From NCBI GenBank assembly GCA_030141605.1, contig JAQGDQ010001364.1:1-44252 (forward strand): a stretch of 44,252 bases of DNA. Direction: 5' to 3'. The notes beneath the pieces are model-generated. The model was not told the DNA's origin. It was given only the letters and a program-made list of their open reading frames with translations, and searched no databases. Source of the DNA: Tubiluchus corallicola (Eukaryota; Priapulida; Priapulimorpha; Priapulimorphida; Tubiluchidae). A program made the position numbers and the translations under genes. Numbering within the stretch: position 1 is the first letter of the stretch; the number at the start of each line of letters is the position of its first letter. Shown piece by piece: positions 23,060-33,534 of the stretch.

Positions 23060-24205
23060 ACGGTGCAAACAATGAATGGAAAAGACGGGGGCGATTCTTA
23101 TTATATGAAATTAAAACATATGAACAAAGTGAAAATTAAGGTGTATTTATTTATTATTTGTTTGTTTTTTATTTCAAACTTTGAGTTCATAAGATACAAA
23201 ATAAAAGAAATACAGGTACATCGATGACAATATTATAAATATACAAATTACGAATAATTAAGAAATTAAAATAAATTTGTCTAAAATTATTACTATAAGA
23301 AAATAGAATAAAAAGTTAGGAGTACAAATTTATAATACTGTATTTACAGCGTTAGTTAAAAGCGCATTAATTAAAAAAATATATAAGACAAAAAATACGA
23401 AAAATTAGAAAGCTAAGCACTGGTTTTTGAATGAAAGCCAGATGTAACGCCATATTGGCGAATGCAACGTAGCATCGCTATTCAAACCTGTAATTATCGC
23501 AATTAGGGCAAATCGTTCACTATCAGCTACATACTGTACATACATTGTCTTAACAGAACATGATTATACATTTAATTGTTTCCCACAAATAAAACTCTTG
23601 TATTGAAATCCAATGGCAAGTTCAGATTAGGCTGTGACATGTCATATAAAATCACCAATTACCTCATGCCATGTCTGCTGTAATGAGAAAGTGGCCACCA
23701 TAAAAATAAGTGCAAAATGTTCAAAATAAACGCAATTTAACGCAAAGAGAACATTCTGAATCTTTAAAACAAGCTTTTTAACTCTACACAAGAACAATGA
23801 CTGTTGTTGCAATAATTTTACAGCAGCATCATTGTTATTGTCTTCAGTGATAATGTAACTTACATGTTTTCTTCTTAAGTGAAGATAGCAGTTTTGTTAA
23901 CAATAATTGATTGTTCGAAATGTTTAGTATAGTAATTATTCATTTAAATGAGTTTATTAGTGAAACTCTTTGGCAGTTTTATTGTTCTGGCTCCTTGAGC
24001 AAAGACCACTGTAGTGATAATAATAACGTACTGCCGGTAATTATAGAACCAGCAATTAGTACTGGGCAGTCTTATGCCTAGATCGTGAAACAGAGATTCG
24101 CGACAAAATGTTTTTGAAAACTATCCATTTTAAAGGCGACAGTAGCAGTAACAACAGAACCGAACCGTTACATACACATAGTTCCTCAAATTGATATAAG
24201 CATAT
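23060..24205. other. No gene recognised
   Basis: AT-rich, with A- and T-runs but no repeat or coding segment that can be supported. Confidence 0.45.
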
Positions 24206-24207
24206 TC

Positions 24208-24208
24208 C

Positions 24209-24284
<76 letters not shown>

Positions 24285-24285
24285 C
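24208..24285 (+). repeat. (ATT)n microsatellite
   Basis: About 25 units of att with one ttt interruption, giving a poly-Asn frame on the minus strand that is not a gene. Confidence 0.95.
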
Positions 24286-24380
24286 ATTAACGCTACCAAT
24301 TTCCATTCTCACTGAGCATTCCTTCTGTTACTTATTGCACTTTTAGTTTTAACTCTTGTCACTTAGTCACTGGATATTGG

Positions 24381-24713
24381 ATATGGTGAGCATTATCTAC
24401 CAGAAAGTGAATTCGTGACTTTCGAATTCGAACCAAACTTCAGTATTTCGAAGATTTTCGAACAACTTTTTGAACCACCAGTAAAATTTAGTCTTACAAA
24501 GGTCATGTATATTACTCAATTTTGCTCTGCAGTAAAACCACTAATAATTTGTTTAAAATTTGCACAGAAATTACAGCTAAATTACATGATGTTTCAATCA
24601 TTTTAATGATAAAGAACGTATGTGATTGAATTATTTGAACTATGGTTTTTGGTTTGAGTCGAATTCGAACTAAAAAAATCGCTCGAATTCGATTCGTTCG
24701 ATGTTTACATGTA
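24381..24713 (-). mobile_element. hAT-N1 MITE, eroded copy in reverse orientation
   Basis: Reads as the reverse complement of the hAT-N1 elements at 15265 and 24733: 'ggtgagcattatctaccaga' opens it and 'cgaattcgattcgttcgatg' closes it. Its right end is degraded and no clear target duplication remains. It lies 19 bases from the next, oppositely oriented copy. Confidence 0.75.
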
Positions 24714-24732
24714 ATAGTTGATACTTAGAGAC

Positions 24733-25123
24733 TAGGGGTGAGCATCGAACGTTCGAATTCGATTCGAACGAGTTTTTTTAGTTTGAACTCGATTCGAATC
24801 CAAAACTATAGATTCGAATAATTCAGCACTTCAATCACATATGTTCCTGATCATTAAAACGATTGAAACATCATGCAATTAACATAATTTAGTTGTTATT
24901 TCTGCGCACAACTTAGTCGAAGTAAATTACTAGTCGTTTTATCTCAGAAAAAAATCTAGTGATGTGCATGATCTTTGTAAGACTAATTTTTACTGGTGGT
25001 TCGAAAACTAGTTCGAAAATCCGGTGCGAATTCGAAACACGGAAGTTCGGTTCGATTCGAATTCAAAAATCACAAACTCGGTTCGATTCGAATTCGCTTT
25101 CTGGTAGAGAATGCTCGCCCCTA
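24733..25123 (+). mobile_element. hAT-N1 MITE, 391 bp, perfect 8-bp target duplication
   Basis: Inverted termini TAGGGGTGAGCAT and ATGCTCGCCCCTA are flanked by TTAGAGAC on both sides (24725-24732 and 25124-25131). Length equals that of the copy at 15265. The 8-bp duplication identifies it as hAT-type. The perfect flanks suggest a comparatively recent insertion. Confidence 0.9.
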
Positions 25124-25131
25124 TTAGAGAC

Positions 25132-26757
25132 TAGCAAATTTGCACTATTATGGTGTTGGTCGTTATGGAAGACAACGTTTGTCAGCTCAGCATCAGAGCT
25201 TGGCTTAAATAAAGATGCAACAGATTTTCAACGTCGTCGCTTTTGTAGCTTATGGCGCGCTGTCGAAAATATAAAGTACGCTTTTAGTATTTTTGCCTAA
25301 AATGACAATAAAGAGGTTTTACCGTTTGTTGTGCATTGATATAACGCCTTGAAACTGAGATACACAGCTATCGCTAGATTTCTTTGAGCTTATTTAACTT
25401 TCAGAGGGATATTTGTTTTCAAACTTTGCTTAGATATGTTGACTTAGGACTATATACTAGCAGCCTATGCTATAGTAATTATACACTAATAGTAATTACA
25501 GTGCATACACAGTACAGCCTTGATAGTCAGTTACTTAGGTATATGCTGTTACAATTATAGTGTAAACACTTTTCTGAAAAGAAAAACATGGTTTGCATGG
25601 TGTGTGTTTTTATTTTTTAAAATTTATAGGACAAAGATTAAAGTATGGAAAAGTGCGCTCCTGTAGCAAATTCTCTATTATGCTGTCAAATGTACTTAAA
25701 TTCAGATTAAGTTCAACAACTTTTATTCGGACCTTTAATATCATAAAAGCTGCATGCAATCCATCCAGCTGAACACGCAAAATTTGTATTTAGCTACGAC
25801 TATGGATGAGTCGCAGTGAGGTGTTAAGGTCAATTGAGACTTAGAATAACTTCAGTCTGAGATTGAAAAAAGTCAACTGTTGTTTTAGTACTTGCCTAAA
25901 AAAGGTGGTTTGAAGAAACCAAAAAACTTGAAATTTAGTTTTAAGATTTTATTCTGAAGTGCCTACATAAACAGTGAAGTAGTGTCCTGTTAAAAAGCAG
26001 GAAACCAAGTGACCAGAACTACAGGCGAAATCATTTAGATGTGAAAACAGGTTTAGAGATTATGCATTCATAAAGACTGTAGAAGCCAATGAACATTTAA
26101 ACAGTAAAGAGAAAGCTTCAACAATTTTAACAAAAACACCTGAAGGTGGCAGCACTATCCAAAACTCAAAAAAGTATGATGACAGTACAACATAAATTTA
26201 AATTTAGAGTAATTAAAATGATTTTCTTCTGTCCAAAAGGTATCCTGTATAGTCATGAGGGTAACATGATTTTATTTGCACTTTGAAAAAATCAAATTGT
26301 TTGATAAAATTAGAGCATGATTTACCTGCCTAAGTTGTTATATTATAGAGATGTAGTGTAAAAAGTAGGCCAATAAATTTTTGATATGAACATTCTTCAC
26401 ACATAAGTCTGCAACCAGTAAAAAAATCTGAAAAAACTAGTAGTCATTGTTTTGCTGACGAAAGTTTGACTGTGCCAGTATTCTGTTATTTACTAATGTG
26501 CCGTGGTCGATAGGGTCTCATGTTTCTCAAAACTGTAAATGCTTTGACATTTTCAGAATTTCAGTAATTAGGATTTTCTGAACTTGCGGCTGAAAAACTG
26601 CCAATCTGAACAAGAGTATGTGCATCAAATCAGCATTCTTATAGAACACTTATGCATGACATCATTTGCTTGCTGTTGACACTTAACAATAGATAATGCT
26701 GAATTATGAGTGCGATAACTTTGCTAAATTACTAAACCCAGTTTCGTTTATTTACAG
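25132..26757. other. Region upstream of CENPC, no gene recognised
   Basis: AT-rich sequence. It should include the CENPC promoter, but no TATA box or transcription start can be pointed to. A 'tttatttacag' at 26747-26757 could be the acceptor of a 5' untranslated intron. Confidence 0.4.
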
Positions 26758-26795
26758 ATGCAACAATGTAAACGCTTCATGCATTTGAAAAGAAT

Positions 26796-26815
26796 ATGTT
26801 TGGCAACATAGGAAG
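26796..26815 (+). CDS. CENPC: CENPC homologue, exon 1 (start codon)
   Basis: First coding exon of an inner-kinetochore protein, CENP-C/Mif2. It binds centromeric (CENP-A) nucleosomes and recruits the Mis12 complex. Only 20 coding bases: ATG TTT GGC AAC ATA GGA AG, then a strong gtaagt donor. It ends in phase 2. Joining it to 28748 gives MFGNIGRRTLLDV, and the exon pair reproduces the N-terminal Mif2/CENP-C pattern (G-R-[KR]-T-G-[IL].V, then D.DG.E..D.[FY][FW]). An in-frame TAA precedes the ATG, so this is the first possible start in this frame. Out-of-frame ATGs at 26758, 26766 and 26779 could act as upstream starts. The exon is invisible to open-reading-frame searches and is supported mainly by its phase and by the fit of the joined peptide. 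Confidence 0.7.
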
Positions 26816-26867
26816 GTAAGTGTGAAAATTATTATAAATGTGTTTCTTGTATGTGATAAAGGTAATA

Positions 26868-27427
26868 AAGGAAATTGGATGATTTATTAGACTCAATTTC
26901 ATTTTAATTTGCTATCCAAAATATACATTTTCTTGCCCATAAATGTTAGGAGTTATTTCTAATATTTGAATAATTATCTTGGAAAATTAATTAACGGCAA
27001 CCGAATACAGCTATCCTTTACTTCGCAAACTAACTACAATTCGTGCAATGGTAGGCATCTTCCCTGCGCATCATACACTTCTGCATAAGCAAAAATTACG
27101 GTAAAACACTGATATGGTGTCACTAAAATCAACTCTACATCACGCGGACATCACAGACGAACAGTGCTGTTCATGACAATCCTTCTCACGGTATCCTATT
27201 TGTCAACTATGCGAATGTGACAGAAAAGCGCCATTGCCTGTCTTAGTGGATTCACTGAGCTGCACATAGCTTTGTAAGTTTAACAAAATTTAACTATCCG
27301 AGGTAATTATTATTTAATCTTAGCCTTTATTTAAAAAAAAGCTGTTGTGGTTTTCAATATTTTATAGCTTCAATAGTCTTCAATATTTTAGTTTTCAATA
27401 TGTCTACGCTGTGATCCGGTTTTCCTT
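26868..27427 (+). mobile_element. MITE-1, copy 2, in CENPC intron 1
   Basis: The left end 'aaggaaattggatgattta' and right end 'gtgatccggttttcctt' are inverted termini, both flanked by TA (26866-26867, 27428-27429). The interior shares 'gactcaatttcattttaatt', 'agttaattaacggcaaccga' and 'agtggattcactgagc' type blocks with copy 1. Confidence 0.8.
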
Positions 27428-27485
27428 TAACACAGTTTGATGTGTTCATAGTTATCCATAAACAGTTGACTTGCATATTTATATT

Positions 27486-27996
27486 TGATAAGGTCGGTTA
27501 GGAAATTGAAAGAAGCTGAGGAAAATTCGCAGGTGAGCCACTGTCATTTTAACATAATTGGGTGGAATTCATTTAGATTTGGCGTATGTATTTATATATA
27601 TATATAAGGCTCTCCAGAGGGTTAACAAAGGCGCGATAACCCTTGTTTTTTAAGGTGTGACAATTTCTACGCGAGATCCCGAAAAGCCTCAAGGAATGCC
27701 GCACCACCCTCCTACCTAAGACCGTCAAGGGCCTTCAGGACATATATATACATATATGTACACCTGGGTTTTACTTTTTGACAAACTTTATTAACTTTGG
27801 GTATAGAAATTTTTTGTGGTATTAGTTTGCTTCCATTCTTATGTGCAACGCTTAGTGAAACTTGCCCCGTAAGTTCGCATAAAAGTTGACAGTCCAACGC
27901 CAAATCGAAATTAATTCCACACTATTATGTTAAAATGACAGCGGCTCACCCGGGAATTTTCCTTAGCTTTTCCCAAATTCTTAACCCACCTTATCA
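27486..27996. mobile_element. DNA element with ~100-bp inverted terminal repeats, in CENPC intron 1
   Basis: The left arm 27486-27585 and right arm 27899-27996 are inverted repeats of about 100 bases: 'tgataaggt.ggttaggaa', 'aggaaaattc', 'ggtgagcc.ctgtcatttt' and 'gatttggcg' appear in both. The loop holds short tata tracts and no transposase. The target duplication is unclear because the flanks are AT-rich. Confidence 0.8.
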
Positions 27997-28594
27997 TATA
28001 TAAATATATAAGTAAACCGTTTTGTGGATAATTAGTTATATATTAGATATACCGAAAGTAATTAAAAGATTAATTGCACTTCAATATTAATTTAAACGGT
28101 AAGGTTCGTAATTGCGACTTATGAATAATTGTATACACTATTTAAAAAATTCATCAATGGTTTCTCTATTTTGATGCACGAATCTAAAAAGCAAAATGTT
28201 TGCTGATATTTCCTGGATTTTTGTCCCCGTCAGACACTTCTGAAAACATTCAGAAAAAGTTGCGATTTTTTAATGACGGAACTTTTTTGTGCAAAGACAA
28301 TTTTCTTTGGTTTTCAAAGCTGTTTTATTATTTGTACAGTAAATTCGTATTCTGTCTCTTTTGTAATTTGTTTGAAAAAAAACATATTATTTTTACTGAA
28401 ATGAAAAATAATGTAGTGATTTGCTGAGGCATTTGTAGCCTGAGCATATGTAAGTTTACTGAATTAAACTACAGCTAGAAATAATCAAATGTAAAAATAT
28501 TGAAAGAAAACATAATTGTTTTTAACAGTGATTTACTTAAAAGAACAATTAGTGCACAAGTTTACTTTTCAAGTTCACACATTTTGCCATGGAC

Positions 28595-28710
28595 TACTTG
28601 GACCCCACAGCTTGCATCTCAATATTGTGTAGCACAAAAAAACAGGCACTGTACCTGTCAGTTCAGTTGTGATGTAGTACACACATTCAAAAGCTCATGG
28701 GGTCACCTTG
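28595..28710 (+). repeat. Family B-like fragment
   Basis: Resembles the left part of the family B copy at 39385-39745 ('aaaaa.aggcactgtacctgt', 'cagttcag.tgtgatgtagt', 'acacattca'). It lies just left of CENPC exon 2. Confidence 0.45.
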
Positions 28711-28747
28711 AAATTTAAATTAACTATATATTGACTTCATTATCCAG

Positions 28748-28830
28748 AAGAACACTGCTGGATGTAAGAGCCGGGAAGAAAATTGGACGTCATTCCGACG
28801 GGTTTGAGAGATTTGAAGATTACTGGACAG
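28748..28830 (+). CDS. CENPC: CENPC homologue, exon 2 (Mis12-binding type segment)
   Basis: Acceptor 'cattatccag' ends at 28747 and the donor gttggt follows at 28831. The exon enters in phase 2 and leaves in phase 1, matching exons 1 and 3. It encodes RRTLLDVRAGKKIGRHSDG and then FERFEDYWT, completed to D by exon 3. In yeast Mif2 and animal CENP-C, the N-terminal block with an R-[RK]-T start and a D.DG.E..D.[FY] end contacts the Mis12 complex. Another AG three bases on (28750) would delete one codon only. The exon has no ATG in frame. Confidence 0.8.
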
Positions 28831-29333
28831 GTTGGTGACTTGTCATACTTTGTCCCTCAACCCCATTGGGGGTCTAGGTGGCCCCAAAACCCCCGGCCCG
28901 TTTCAAAGTTTTTTGCAATTTGTCATTCTCATCCCTGCTTAGTGCATAAGTATTATTTTCCGAGTACTTGTACTTGGAACTTCTTTAAACAAAATACTTG
29001 ACTTGTACTTAATCGTAAAGTGATTTAAAAATATCAAAGTACTTTATAAATCTACTTTGCTTTATATAACTACACGAAAAAGTAAAAGAATAGAACTAGT
29101 TACTCCTTCCTCGTACTATCAAAGTCGGCATACAAGTACCTATCCCTTCTGACTTCTTCTGCATTGGTAGAAAAAACTTTCAGCATTGCAGGTACAATAT
29201 TTATGCTTATGTGCTACAGGCTGACGGACACAAATTTTGAAAAGCTAATGTTCGTTAGGCGTAATCACACGTAAAAGTGTAACGTTGGATAAGTAATAAA
29301 TATGATGTTTTATATAAAAGTTATTTACTTTTA

Positions 29334-29857
29334 GACCAGATGATTGTTTAGACTTAATCCCATTTTAATTTACTGTCCAAAGTACACATTTTCTTGCCTG
29401 TAGAAGTTAGTAATTGCTTCTGATATTTGAATAATTAGCTTAGAAAGTTAATTAATGGCAACTGAACACAGCTATTGCTTACGTCAGAAGTTAACCACAG
29501 TTTGTGCAATGGCAGGCGTCTTCCCTTGTCTAGGTGTTACAGTACTGCTTAAATGCATGGCATGTCACGAAAATGGGCTCTACGCATATGACGTCAGAAA
29601 CTAACACTGCAGTTCATGATCATGGTTATCACGGTACCGTCTTCTATTTATCGGCCACGCGAATATGACAAAAAGACGCCTCTGCCAATCTTAGTAGATT
29701 CACTGAGCCGCGTGTAACTTTAAAAGTTCAACGAAATTTGAGTATGCGAGGCAATTATTATATAATCTAAGCTTTGATTTAAAATAAGCTATTGTAGTTT
29801 TCAATATTTTAGAACATTCTTTATTCTGAACTAATGTTTACACAATCATCCGGTTTT
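29334..29857 (+). mobile_element. MITE-1, copy 3, in CENPC intron 2
   Basis: Shares 'gatgattgtttagactt', 'agaaagttaattaatggcaa', 'ttagtagattcactgagccg' and the right end 'acacaatcatccggtttt' with copy 1. The left terminus is shortened. Surrounding 'gtacttgtacttgg' motifs (28965 and 29890-29930) look like parts of another repeat into which this copy inserted. Confidence 0.75.
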
Positions 29858-29986
29858 GAAAATGTACTTGATAAAATGCACTTGTGCTTGTACTTGTACT
29901 TGATAGCTTTCGGAAGTACTTGTACTTGGTTCAGGTGACCCAAACCTGGTTGGGATGGATTGTCATTTGTATGCTGTTATTTTTAG

Positions 29987-30057
29987 ACAGTGAACAGTCT
30001 GATGATGAAAGTGTGTCGTCGTCTGTCGTCGCAGAAACAGTCAAAAATGCTACTAAA
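29987..30057 (+). CDS. CENPC: CENPC homologue, exon 3 (acidic/serine linker)
   Basis: Acceptor 'gttatttttag' ends at 29986 and donor gtaagt follows at 30058. It enters in phase 1 and leaves in phase 0. It encodes D(S)EQSDDESVSSSVVAETV followed by KNATK, an acidic, serine-rich linker right after the Mis12-binding type segment. The phase fits both neighbours, and the composition is like the disordered parts of CENP-C. Confidence 0.8.
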
Positions 30058-30928
30058 GTAAGTTTTTAACTTCTATATTTACTCTTACGTGCATAGATGT
30101 TAAATTCTGAAGCCTAGTTTAGCTTATTTTAGCTCCTTTTAGCTCAGTTTTTTTCGGGTTTTCTTTTCTATGGAACTCTTTAGGAAAAAGTTGTTCCTCA
30201 GTTTCGGCTGCTTCGAGATGAATGTGCGAGTAGGCGCATCTCCTTCGCAACAAATTAGTATTATGCTCTATGTTCATATTTTCGCTTTTCTATTATAGTT
30301 CCCTACTGTGACTGGTTGCCAGCCTTGTTTGAAATGATTCGTATTAAAAGAATTAGTTATTATATTCATATTATTGCTATTTGTCGTCCATTGTTAGTTT
30401 TTGAAGGTAAAAGTTTATTGATTGTTGCTGAGTTCTGTTCCAGAACTCCTCGTTAAGTTTTTGCTAATACCTAGTGGAAATCTTGACCATGAATGATGTT
30501 AAATTCAAAATCTGCTTTGTGATAGACTGTTATTGAAACAATGCATTTGTGATACATTGTTATTGAAGAAACACATTTGTCATATATTGTTATTGAAGCA
30601 ATGCATTTGTGATAGATTGTTATTGAAACAATGCATTTGTGATGTATTGTTGTTGAAACAATGCATTTGGTAATACACTGTCATTGAAAGGATTGATCTT
30701 TTAGTAGACTGTGATCGTAATAATGCATTTGGTAGTAGATTATTATTTAAACAGTGCATTTGTGATAGATTGTTATTGAAGCAATGCATTCAGGAATACA
30801 TTGTTATTGAAAGGATTCACTATTTAGTAGACTGTGATTGTAATAATGCATTTAACTGAAAAATAAACACTTAACATAAGAAGTGTGACTTTGATTAACA
30901 TTTGCACTAGCTTGTATTTGTCTTGCAG
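30058..30928. other. CENPC intron 3, with a 30-bp minisatellite
   Basis: The left part is unremarkable. From about 30530 to 30860 a 30-bp unit ('tgttattgaaacaatgcatt' plus 'tgtgatacat') repeats about ten times, with diverged versions and a rarer 'gaaaggatt..t.tttagtaga' variant. Confidence 0.75.
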
Positions 30929-31091
30929 TCAAAACCTCTGCGTTCCATGTCTCCGTTTTCTTCTGCACCACCGAGTACAAGCTCCTTAAACAACGGTCTC
31001 TCCGCAGCTGGTAATGCTGATGGTGTCGTGGCAGGCTTACGTTCGATGCTGTCGAACGGTTTACCAGCCGATAATGACGATACTACCGATG
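30929..31091 (+). CDS. CENPC: CENPC homologue, exon 4 (disordered linker)
   Basis: Acceptor 'tgtcttgcag' ends at 30928 and the exon starts in phase 0. It encodes SKPLRSMSPFSSAPPSTSSL, then Gly/Ala-rich sequence and GLRSMLSNGLPADNDDTTD. It ends at 31091 with donor gtgaga in phase 1. A second, weaker donor at 31125 (gtatct) is in the same phase and would add 11 residues (EKSSPEKVHSG), so the end is uncertain by 33 bases. No domain is recognised. Confidence 0.75.
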
Positions 31092-32093
31092 GTGAGAAAT
31101 CATCTCCGGAAAAAGTTCATTCGGGTATCTCTTTTTACATTTGATTGGTCGATTACAGTTTGTAAATGACAATGGCAAATGTACACTGCGCTTACGGGGA
31201 GTTGTATGTTGAAGATCTTTATGTGTGAATTTGATTTTAATTGTAGTTATTTTCATCTATAGCCGTGGGCTATCGTCTGTAGGACTGTAACGGTACACCT
31301 AGCTCAGAATACAATACCGTGACGCTGTCTTCATGATACGTTACGTGTCACGATACACCTTAGTTAATGTTTGCAGGTTTTATAAAAACACTAGATGAAG
31401 CCGTTGATAATAAATGCTAAACGTACTTATTAATCACCAGTGTTAGGATTGCTAAATGCTGAAATAACTTGATTAACTGTTTGATTTTTATTTATTACTT
31501 GTGTAATGTGTAGGCTATTGTTTGCATTGTAAGCCACCAGAAAGGCAAAACGTATCAATACTTTAGGTTTAAAAGTTGCTTGTCTGGTTTCTGGTTCACG
31601 TGTGAAAGTGTCATTTCTGAAGAATGTCTGGAATTCGTGCTTTTTACTCGTTAGATGACTCCAAGAACTCGTCAGTCCTTAGTTACGACAGCATCTGCGC
31701 TTGGTCATCACTTGTCACATTTCCCTGTGTAGCACAAAACCGTGACATGGTGTAGGGAAGCCGTTGCTAGCACATTTGTTCAGCGTGCGGTCTTCCGAAG
31801 TTTTAATTAAACACAACTCGTTTTTACGTCCGAATTTGACCGTTAACTGTACGACCCATACGCGATAATAGATAATATTTTAATGACAATTTCACTGTTC
31901 TGAATAAGCAATTTTGCATTTTCATCCTACCGCCAGTCTTCCTCGCTCTCCGATAGATCATTTTCTCAGAAAACTTTCAGACACTTCAACCAGAACCATT
32001 CATGTAATACCCAGACATTCTTAATTGAGCCCTACCTTATGTAGTGTCCTTAAGCTATGAATTTAAATGCAGTAATCACGTTCAACTGTTTAG
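31092..32093. other. CENPC intron 4, no other feature recognised
   Basis: Contains 'gtaacggtacacc' near 31290 and 'cacgatacacc' near 31350, which look like remains of a transposon end. No paired terminus was found. Confidence 0.35.
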
Positions 32094-32226
32094 GTACTCC
32101 GCTGCACAAGACAAACTGCATAAGTTCTAATCACGATGATAAAATCGTGTTCGAGGGTCAGGAGACCGGATCGTGGACGAGGTCCAAGCAGCCGTACAAA
32201 CGCTTTCCCCGGGGAACTTGCAAAAA
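32094..32226 (+). CDS. CENPC: CENPC homologue, exon 5 (basic linker)
   Basis: Acceptor 'caactgtttag' ends at 32093. It enters in phase 1, completing a glycine codon with exon 4, and leaves in phase 2 through AA/gtgcgt at 32227. It encodes TPLHKTNCISSNHDDKIVFE, then SWTRSKQPYKRFPRGTCK. A phase 1-to-2 exon is required here, because exon 4 ends in phase 1 and exon 6 begins in phase 2. That requirement is the main support. The sequence itself matches nothing I recognise. An alternative donor is CC/gtacaa near 32193, also phase 2. Confidence 0.65.
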
Positions 32227-32274
32227 GTGCGTCAGTCTACGATTCTAGTGCGAATTATATTGGTTGCAGGATAA

Positions 32275-32530
32275 GTTGTTGTGTCACGTCACGTTATGCT
32301 ACGTCATTTTGTGTTGTGTCATGTCATGTTACATCATCTAATGTCATGTCATGCAGTGACGTCTTGTGTCATGTCAGGCAGTGTCATCTTGTGTCATGTT
32401 ATGTTACATCATCCAATGTCATGTCATGCAGTGTCATCTTATATCATCTCATGTAGTGTCATCTTCTGTCATGTCATGCAGTGTCATCTTGTATCCTACC
32501 ATGTTATGTCATCTTACGTCATGTCATGTT
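32275..32530 (+). repeat. GTCAT-rich degenerate repeat, CENPC intron 5
   Basis: Variants of 'gtcatgtcatgcagtgtcat' recur at about 30-40-base spacing and open several frames on the plus strand. No gene is called. Confidence 0.75.
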
Positions 32531-32661
32531 GTGGTTTTTCGTTATATATTTGTCATGTTTTATTTCCTTCCTAATTAAATCAGCTGTCTCGTTAAAGTAC
32601 ATTATTTTCTCTGCGTTATTTATTCTAGTGCAAATAAATTTCGTCTGCGAACCCCAGAGTT

Positions 32662-33045
32662 CAGTGGCGTAGCCAGTAGGAGATGCAAGGGCAGCAACCA
32701 CTCCCCCAGGCATAGCCAGTAGGAAAGCAAGGGCAGCAACCACTCCCACGGGCGTAGCCAGTAGGAGATGCAAGGGCAGCAACCACTCCCCCAGGCATAG
32801 CCAGTAGGAAAGCAAGGGCAGCAACCACTCCCACGGGCGTAGCCAGTAGGAAAGCAAGGGCAGCAACCACTCCCCCAGGCATAGCCAGTAGGAAAGCAAG
32901 GGCAGCAACCACTCCCATGGGCGTAGCCAGTAGGAAAGCAAGGGCAGCAACCACTCCCCCAGGCATAGCCAGTAGGAAAGCAAGGGCAGCAACCACTCCC
33001 CCGGGCGTAGCCAGTAGGAAAGCAAGGGCAGCAACCACTCCCCCG
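32662..33045 (+). repeat. 42-bp minisatellite with alternating units, CENPC intron 5
   Basis: Nine units of about 42 bp carry 'tagccagtaggaaagcaagg' and 'gcagcaaccactcccc'. Odd units begin ggcgtagcc and even units begin ggcatagcc, so the array is a higher-order repeat of 84-bp dimers. The first unit starts CAGTGGCGTAGCCAG and the last is followed by ccggaaacattttt, both typical of one end of a widespread hAT-type MITE. On the minus strand it reads as long Leu/Ala-rich frames that are not genes. Confidence 0.9.
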
Positions 33046-33534
33046 GAAACATTTTTCAAAATTGGCACCTTTTCAACAGTTTTTTAACTCTTTGGTTTAC
33101 TTGTGCGATAAAGGTGGAACATTTTTTTTATTTTTCTTTAATCTCATGACCTTGGAAAAAGCTTTCGGAGATATTACTTTATTTAACTAACCTGCCTCTC
33201 GTGTCTTTGGCATTAAATTGTCCAGATTGTCTGAATTAGCTGTGATCTCCATTGAAAGAGAGTTGGCTACTGCGGTGGATTATAATAAAGTTGTAGATTA
33301 CTGTGCTAGAATGAAGCCAAGACAAAAGAGACTGTTGTACTTCCTTCATCATGCTTCATTTTGTTTTCATTTTACGTTTTTAATTAAAATAATTAAGTAA
33401 CAGATATTTTTATCATGTTTTGAGATTCATGAGCTTACTGTAAAACTTTTTATTGTGTTTTAAATTTAAGTACGCAATAAGAATTATGTACTCTCTTTGA
33501 AGCTGTATCTTCCAAACATTTGTGCCAATATTGG

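Noticed and set aside
27500-27525. Possible CENPC exon ending gcag/gtgagcc
   Set aside because: The sequence belongs to the left inverted terminus of a transposon, with a matching inverted copy at 27935-27960; it is also unnecessary because 26796-26815 supplies the start in phase.
32519-33068. Minus-strand frames of 135 and 177 residues with Leu/Ala-rich repeats
   Set aside because: They read through the 42-bp intronic minisatellite in two frames at once; 42 is divisible by three, so the frames stay open by chance.
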